A DNA stretch of 9,599 bases, from positions 1 to 9,599 of the forward strand of contig CAZKTO010000086.1 in NCBI GenBank assembly GCA_964555685.1. The letters are read 5' to 3'. The first letter of the stretch is position 1. The number at the start of each line of letters is the position of its first letter. The translations under genes were made by a program, and so were the position numbers. This DNA is from CAZKTO01 sp964555685. Lineage in GTDB: Bacteria; Chloroflexota; Dehalococcoidia; SHYB01. Under the pieces are notes generated by a model. That model did no database searches, was not told the origin of the DNA, and saw only the letters and a program-made list of their open reading frames with translations. Shown here in pieces: positions 5,929 to 9,599 of the stretch.

Positions 5929-6225
5929 CTACGTCGCGGCGACGGTGGAGGTCTTCTCCGTCCTGGCCCGGCCAATGTGACCGCGGAAGGTCCGCGTCGG
6001 CGCGAACTCGCCCAGCCGGTGGCCGATCATCTGCTCCGTGATGAAGACCGGCACGTGGCGGCGCCCATCGTGGACGGCGATGGTGAGCCCCACCATGTTG
6101 GGCATGATCATGGACGGGCGGGACCAGGTCCTGATGACCACCTTCTCCTGCCGCTTGGAGGCCGCCTCCACCTGCTGGGCCAGCCTCGGGTGGACGTAGG
6201 GCCCCTTTTTGGTTGACCGGGACAT
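5929..6225 (-). CDS. rpsS: 30S ribosomal protein S19
   Basis: S19 forms a complex with S13 in the 30S head and binds 16S rRNA near the A-site finger bridge. The 98-residue product has the family start MSRSTKKGPYVHPRL, then KVVIRTWSRPSMIMPNMVGLTIAVHDGR and the signature HVPVFITEQMIGHRLGEFAPTRTFRGH. Length is slightly above the usual 92-95 owing to a short C-terminal stretch. The ATG at 6225 has GGAGG 10 nt upstream, just inside the end of rplB, with a 4-nt spacer to its stop. rplV follows 8 nt later. Confidence 0.99.
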   Translation of the reverse strand: MSRSTKKGPYVHPRLAQQVEAASKRQEKVVIRTWSRPSMIMPNMVGLTIAVHDGRRHVPVFITEQMIGHRLGEFAPTRTFRGHIGRARTEKTSTVAAT

Positions 6226-6229
6226 CGGG

Positions 6230-7057
6230 CTACTTCCTCCGCTTCACGATCATGGACCGGCTCTTGTTGGGCCGGCGCGTCTTCTTCCCCAGGGTGCGCT
6301 TGCCCCAGGGCGACTTGGGGCTCGGCATGCCGATGCCGGAGCGGCCCTCCCCGCCGCCGTGGGGGTGGTCCCTGGGCGTCATGGCGAGGCCCCGCACCTC
6401 CGGCCGGCGCCCCAGGTGCCGCGTGCGGCCCGCCTTGCCCAGATTGATGTTCTTGTGGTCAACGTTGCCCAGCTGCCCGATGGTGGCCATGCACTCGGCG
6501 TCGAACCGGCGCGTCTCGCCCGAGGGGAGGCGCAGCAGGACGTGCCGGTCCTCCTTGGCCAGGAGCTGCGCCGAGGCGCCCGCCGACCTCACCATCTGGC
6601 CTCCGCGGCCCCGATAGAGCTCCACGTTGTGCACCCGCGTGCCCGTGGGGATGCTCTTCATGGTCATGGCGCACCCGGGCTTGATCTCGGCGCCGGGCCC
6701 GGACTGCACCGTATGGCCCACGCTCAAGCCCACGGGCCAAAGTATGTAGCGCCGGTCGCCATCGGCGTACTGGATGAGGGCCAGCCGCGCCGACCGGTTG
6801 GGGTCGTACTCGATGCCTACCACCTTGCCGGGGACGCCGTCCTTGTTGCGCTTGAAATCGATGACCCGCAGCTGCCGCTTGTGGCCGCCGCCCCGGTGCC
6901 GGACGGTGATCTTGCCGCGGAAGTTCCGGCCGGCCTTGCGCTTGACCGTGGCGCCCAGGAGCGACCGCTCGGGCTTGCTCTTGGTGATCTCCTCGAAGGA
7001 GTGGCCCGTCATGTTGCGGCGGGACGGGGTCACGGGCTTGTACGTCTTGACGGCCAT
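6230..7057 (-). CDS. rplB: 50S ribosomal protein L2
   Basis: L2 is a primary 23S rRNA binder needed for subunit association and peptidyl-transferase activity. The 275-residue product is the standard length. It begins MAVKTYKPVTPSRRNMTG, has the OB-like and SH3-like central domains with RHRGGGHKRQLRVIDFKRNKDG and GRGGQMVRSAGASAQLLAKE, and contains the C-terminal signature DHPHGGGEGR at 230-239. That signature includes the histidine (about 231) corresponding to the E. coli H229 linked to peptide-bond formation. It ends in the basic RTLGKKTRRPNKS and MIVKRRK tail. ATG 7057 is preceded at 5 nt by AAGGAG, one of the strongest ribosome binding sites in the window, overlapping the rplW stop. Confidence 0.99.
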   Translation of the reverse strand: MAVKTYKPVTPSRRNMTGHSFEEITKSKPERSLLGATVKRKAGRNFRGKITVRHRGGGHKRQLRVIDFKRNKDGVPGKVVGIEYDPNRSARLALIQYADGDRRYILWPVGLSVGHTVQSGPGAEIKPGCAMTMKSIPTGTRVHNVELYRGRGGQMVRSAGASAQLLAKEDRHVLLRLPSGETRRFDAECMATIGQLGNVDHKNINLGKAGRTRHLGRRPEVRGLAMTPRDHPHGGGEGRSGIGMPSPKSPWGKRTLGKKTRRPNKSRSMIVKRRK

Positions 7058-7066
7058 GGGCGCTCC

Positions 7067-7351
7067 TTACGCGTTCCCGAACAGATCGATCTTGTCGCCG
7101 GCCTTGAGGGTGACGACGGCCTTCTTCCACGACGGCTGCCGGGTGGGCCGGCGCCCGAACCGCTTCATCTTGCCGAGGACGTTCATCATGTTGACCTGGG
7201 TCACGCCGACGGTGAAGGCCTGCTGCACGGCCTCCTTCACCTGGACCTTGTTGGCCCCGCGAGCGACCTCGAAGACATACTTGCCCCGCTCGGCGAGGCG
7301 GGTGCTCTTCTCGGTGATGACGGGCCGGCGCAGGACGTCGTGGGCGCTCAT
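7067..7351 (-). CDS. rplW: 50S ribosomal protein L23
   Basis: L23 sits at the tunnel exit and is the docking site for trigger factor and SRP. The 94-residue product has LRRPVITEKSTRLAERGKYVFEV (the PVITEK motif is near residues 10-15), then ANKVQVKEAVQQAFTVGVTQVN, the basic loop KMKRFGRRPTRQPSWKKAVV, and LKAGDKIDLF. The ATG overlaps the rplD stop by 4 nt (ATGA), with GGAG 8 nt upstream. This ties L23 translation to the end of L4, including its long tail. rplB starts 9 nt after the stop. Confidence 0.98.
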   Translation of the reverse strand: MSAHDVLRRPVITEKSTRLAERGKYVFEVARGANKVQVKEAVQQAFTVGVTQVNMMNVLGKMKRFGRRPTRQPSWKKAVVTLKAGDKIDLFGNA

Positions 7352-8214
7352 GACTCAGACTCCGCCTGCTTTCGCGCGCGGCGGCTGCGGGTGACGGTGG
7401 CCGGCTTGCGGACGCGCTTGGGCCGTTCGGGCGCCGGCGCCTCGGGCTCGGCCTGGGGCTCGGGCGGAGGCTCGGCGGCCGGCGGAGACGCCGGCGCCTC
7501 CACCGCCGCCCTGGCGGGCACGGGCTCCGGCTCGGCCGCCGCAGCCTGCTTGGGCTCGCCCGGCACCCGCTTGCGGTCGATCCGCGTCTCGTGCCACAGG
7601 TCCTCGATGCGGCGAATGGCGTCCACCGTGGCCACCACGTGCCGGTGGCGCAGCAGCTCCACGGCGTTCAGGAGCCTCGCGAGCGTCGTCGTCACCTGGG
7701 GCAGGTTCCGGGCCGAGCGGACGACCTTGGCGTCGGCGTCGCGGGTGACCAGCAGGACCGTCCCCTCGAGCCCCAGAGCCGCCAGGACGCCGGCGAGCTC
7801 TTTCGTCTTGCCCTCGGCGATGGCCAGGTCTTGCAGGATGGATAGGTTCCCGGACTCGCGCTTATCGGTGAGCAGGCAGCGGACGGCCAGGCGGCGCATC
7901 TTGCGCGGCAGGCGCTGGTGGTAGTCCCGCGGCTTGGGGCCGAAGGCGATGCCGCCGTGCCTCCAGAGCGGCGATGCGCGTGTGCCCGCCCGGGCGCGGC
8001 CCGTGTGCTTCTGGCGCCAGGGCTTCCGGGTGGTGTGGGAGACCTCACCGCGCGTCTTGGTGCTGGCCGTGCCCTGGCGGGCGTTGGCCCGCTGCCACTC
8101 CAGCGCCTGGTGCACCACCGCCTGGTTCATGGGCACGCCGAAGACGGCCTCCTTCACCTGGATGGAGCCCACCTCCTTGCCCGCGATGTCTTTGACGGGG
8201 ACGTTGATCGCCAT
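7348..8214 (-). CDS. rplD: 50S ribosomal protein L4 with long C-terminal tail
   Basis: L4 binds 23S rRNA early in assembly, lines the exit tunnel with a long loop, and in E. coli represses its own operon through the S10 leader. Residues 1-207 fit the family: VFGVPMNQAVVHQALEWQ, the tunnel loop around GEVSHTTRKPWRQKHTGRAR with SPLWRHGGIAFGPKPRDY, and the C-terminal NAVELLRHRHVVATVDAI. Typical L4 is about 205 residues; this has 288. The extra 81 residues are an Ala/Pro/Glu-rich segment (about 224-264) followed by a basic end (RPKRVRKPATVTRSRRARKQ) and AESES. The ATG lies 6 nt after the rplC stop with no strong ribosome binding site, so it is probably coupled to rplC. The stop shares ATGA with rplW. 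Confidence 0.98.
   Translation of the reverse strand: MAINVPVKDIAGKEVGSIQVKEAVFGVPMNQAVVHQALEWQRANARQGTASTKTRGEVSHTTRKPWRQKHTGRARAGTRASPLWRHGGIAFGPKPRDYHQRLPRKMRRLAVRCLLTDKRESGNLSILQDLAIAEGKTKELAGVLAALGLEGTVLLVTRDADAKVVRSARNLPQVTTTLARLLNAVELLRHRHVVATVDAIRRIEDLWHETRIDRKRVPGEPKQAAAAEPEPVPARAAVEAPASPPAAEPPPEPQAEPEAPAPERPKRVRKPATVTRSRRARKQAESES
7351..7593 (-). other. Low-complexity C-terminal tail of L4
   Basis: This is the coding region for L4 residues 208-288. The first half alternates Pro, Ala and Glu; the last 25 residues are strongly basic and then end with acidic AESES. At the DNA level it contains a GC-only inverted repeat with 7-bp arms (7478-7484 and 7489-7495) and a 4-nt loop. In DNA this rich in GC that may be chance. 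No known domain is recognised. Confidence 0.8.
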
Positions 8215-8220
8215 AGCTCG

Positions 8221-8859
8221 CTACTTAGCCTTCGCCGCCCTGCTCTTCCGCGCGGCATTGACGACGACGACGCCGTTCTTGGCGCCGGGGACGGCGCCAA
8301 GAATCAGGAGCAGATTGCGCTGCGGGTCCACCCGCACTACCTTCAGGTTCTGCGTCGTCACGCGCTCGTCTCCCATGTGGCCGCCCATGCGCAGCCCCTT
8401 CACGACGTGGCCCGGGGTGGTGCCCGCGCCGACAGAGCCGGGCCCCCGATGCCGGTCGGACTGGCCGTGGGTCTTCGGCCCGCCCCTGAAGTGGTGGCGC
8501 TTGACCACGCCGGCGAACCCCATGCCCCGGGACCGGCCCGTCACGTCCACCAGCACGCCGGGCGAGAAGATCCCCACCTCCACCTTCTGCCCCACCTGGA
8601 ACGTCGCGGCGTCGCTGACGAGGAACTCGCGCAGCGTGCGGAAGGCCCCCAGGTCCCGGCGGTGCCCCGCCTCCGGCTTGTTCAGGCGCTTCTTATGCCC
8701 AAAGCCGAGCTGGACCGCCCGGTAGCCGTCCCGCTCGATAGTCTTCACCTGCACCACCGTACAGGGCCCCGCCTCGATGGCGGTGACGGGCACGATGCTG
8801 CCATCTTCAAGATAGATCTGGGTCATGCCCAGCTTGCGGCCGATGATCCCGGTATCCAT
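8221..8859 (-). CDS. rplC: 50S ribosomal protein L3
   Basis: L3 is one of the two initiators of 50S assembly and reaches towards the peptidyl-transferase centre. The 212-residue protein matches the family: IIGRKLGMTQIYLEDG, NKPEAGH, VDVTGRSRGMGFAGVVKRHHF, the long-loop region with HRGPGSVGAGTTPGHVVKG, MGGHMGDERVTTQNLKVV, and LLLILGAVPGAKNG. The position equivalent to E. coli Q150, methylated by PrmB, is T148 here, so that modification is not expected. The ATG at 8859 is 4 nt after the rpsJ stop, without a clear ribosome binding site. A perfect 12-bp inverted repeat lies within codons for ILGAVPGAKN near the 3' end. Confidence 0.99.
   Translation of the reverse strand: MDTGIIGRKLGMTQIYLEDGSIVPVTAIEAGPCTVVQVKTIERDGYRAVQLGFGHKKRLNKPEAGHRRDLGAFRTLREFLVSDAATFQVGQKVEVGIFSPGVLVDVTGRSRGMGFAGVVKRHHFRGGPKTHGQSDRHRGPGSVGAGTTPGHVVKGLRMGGHMGDERVTTQNLKVVRVDPQRNLLLILGAVPGAKNGVVVVNAARKSRAAKAK
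8276..8303 (-). promoter_or_regulatory. Perfect 12-bp inverted repeat inside rplC (possible mRNA hairpin)
   Basis: On the coding strand the arms are TTCTTGGCGCCG and CGGCGCCAAGAA, separated by the 4-nt loop TCCC. The predicted RNA hairpin would have 12 uninterrupted pairs, eight of them G-C. It ends 61 nt before the rplD start. No run of T follows it (the sequence continues CGGCGTC), so a simple intrinsic terminator is unlikely. It might modulate elongation, stabilise or process the mRNA, or act in L4/L3 regulation. Part of the symmetry follows from the codons for the conserved LGAVPGAKN peptide, so function is speculative. Confidence 0.4.
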
Positions 8860-8863
8860 GGCG

Positions 8864-9391
<528 letters not shown>

Positions 9392-9406
9392 GGCAGGCGC
9401 CTTCCG

Positions 9407-9599
9407 CTAGCTCGCCACCCGGACCCGGCCCATGATCTCATCAGCCAGGGAGGCGGGCACCTGGGCGTAGCGGTAGAACTCCATGGTGTGCGTGGCGCGG
9501 CCCTGGGTGAGGGAGCGCAGCGCGGTGGCGTAGCCGAAGGTATCGGCCAGGGGCACGTGAGCCCGGACCACCTGCGTATCGCCATGCCCCTCGATGTTC
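9407..9599 (-). CDS. fusA: Elongation factor G, C-terminal end (partial)
   Basis: EF-G is the GTPase that moves tRNA and mRNA after each peptide bond. Only the last 63 residues lie in the window; the 5' part is beyond position 9599. They show domain V/C-terminal signatures: VVRAHVPLADTFGYATALRS, LTQGRATHTMEFYRYAQVP, and a final helix ADEIMGRVRV. This agrees with the usual VPLAEMFGYAT and RSxTQGRAxYTMEF patterns of bacterial EF-G. The stop (TAG at 9407-9409) is 15 nt before rpsJ, and no tuf gene intervenes. A second EF-G paralogue elsewhere cannot be excluded, but the position next to the S10 operon fits the main fusA. Confidence 0.95.
   Translation of the reverse strand, partial: NIEGHGDTQVVRAHVPLADTFGYATALRSLTQGRATHTMEFYRYAQVPASLADEIMGRVRVAS

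Overview
This window is a continuous stretch of a bacterial S10-spc ribosomal protein operon, read entirely from the minus strand. Read 5' to 3' on the coding strand (high to low coordinates) the order is: fusA (3' end only), rpsJ, rplC, rplD, rplW, rplB, rpsS, rplV, rpsC, rplP, rpmC, rpsQ, rplN, rplX, rplE, rpsN, rpsH, rplF, rplR and rpsE (running off the window at position 1). All 20 genes were recognised from family sequence. No tRNA, rRNA, mobile element, CRISPR array or convincing terminator is visible, and no gap between genes exceeds 39 nt. There is therefore no long non-coding stretch to describe.

The DNA is very GC-rich, and this gives long open frames on the plus strand that I judge to be shadows. 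S14 is the short zinc-binding form, and L24 carries a four-cysteine C-terminal extension; both are common outside the Gammaproteobacteria. fusA is followed directly by rpsJ with no tuf gene between. Together these fit a high-GC, probably uncultivated bacterial lineage (for example Methylomirabilota/Rokubacteria or a deltaproteobacterial-like group). That assignment is a low-confidence inference.

The genes are packed as one transcription unit. Neighbours are separated by 4-39 nt or overlap: rplD/rplW, rpsQ/rplN and rplR/rpsE by 4 nt, rplV/rpsC by 11, rplX/rplE by about 22, and rpsC/rplP by 23. This suggests extensive translational coupling. The products assemble the 30S head and body (S3, S5, S8, S10, S14, S17, S19) and the 50S tunnel, core and central protuberance (L2, L3, L4, L5, L6, L14, L16, L18, L22, L23, L24, L29). 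EF-G drives translocation on the finished ribosome.

I see no new multi-gene system. What is unusual is that several core ribosomal proteins carry long low-complexity tails: S10 (72-residue N-terminal tail, exactly eight 9-residue repeats), L5 (probable 117-residue N-terminal K/P/A/E-rich extension), L4 (about 80-residue C-terminal tail) and S17 (about 55-residue acidic/Pro-Ala C-terminal tail). S5 may have one too. A perfect 12-bp inverted repeat near the 3' end of rplC, 61 nt before the rplD start, is the most notable nucleic-acid structure.
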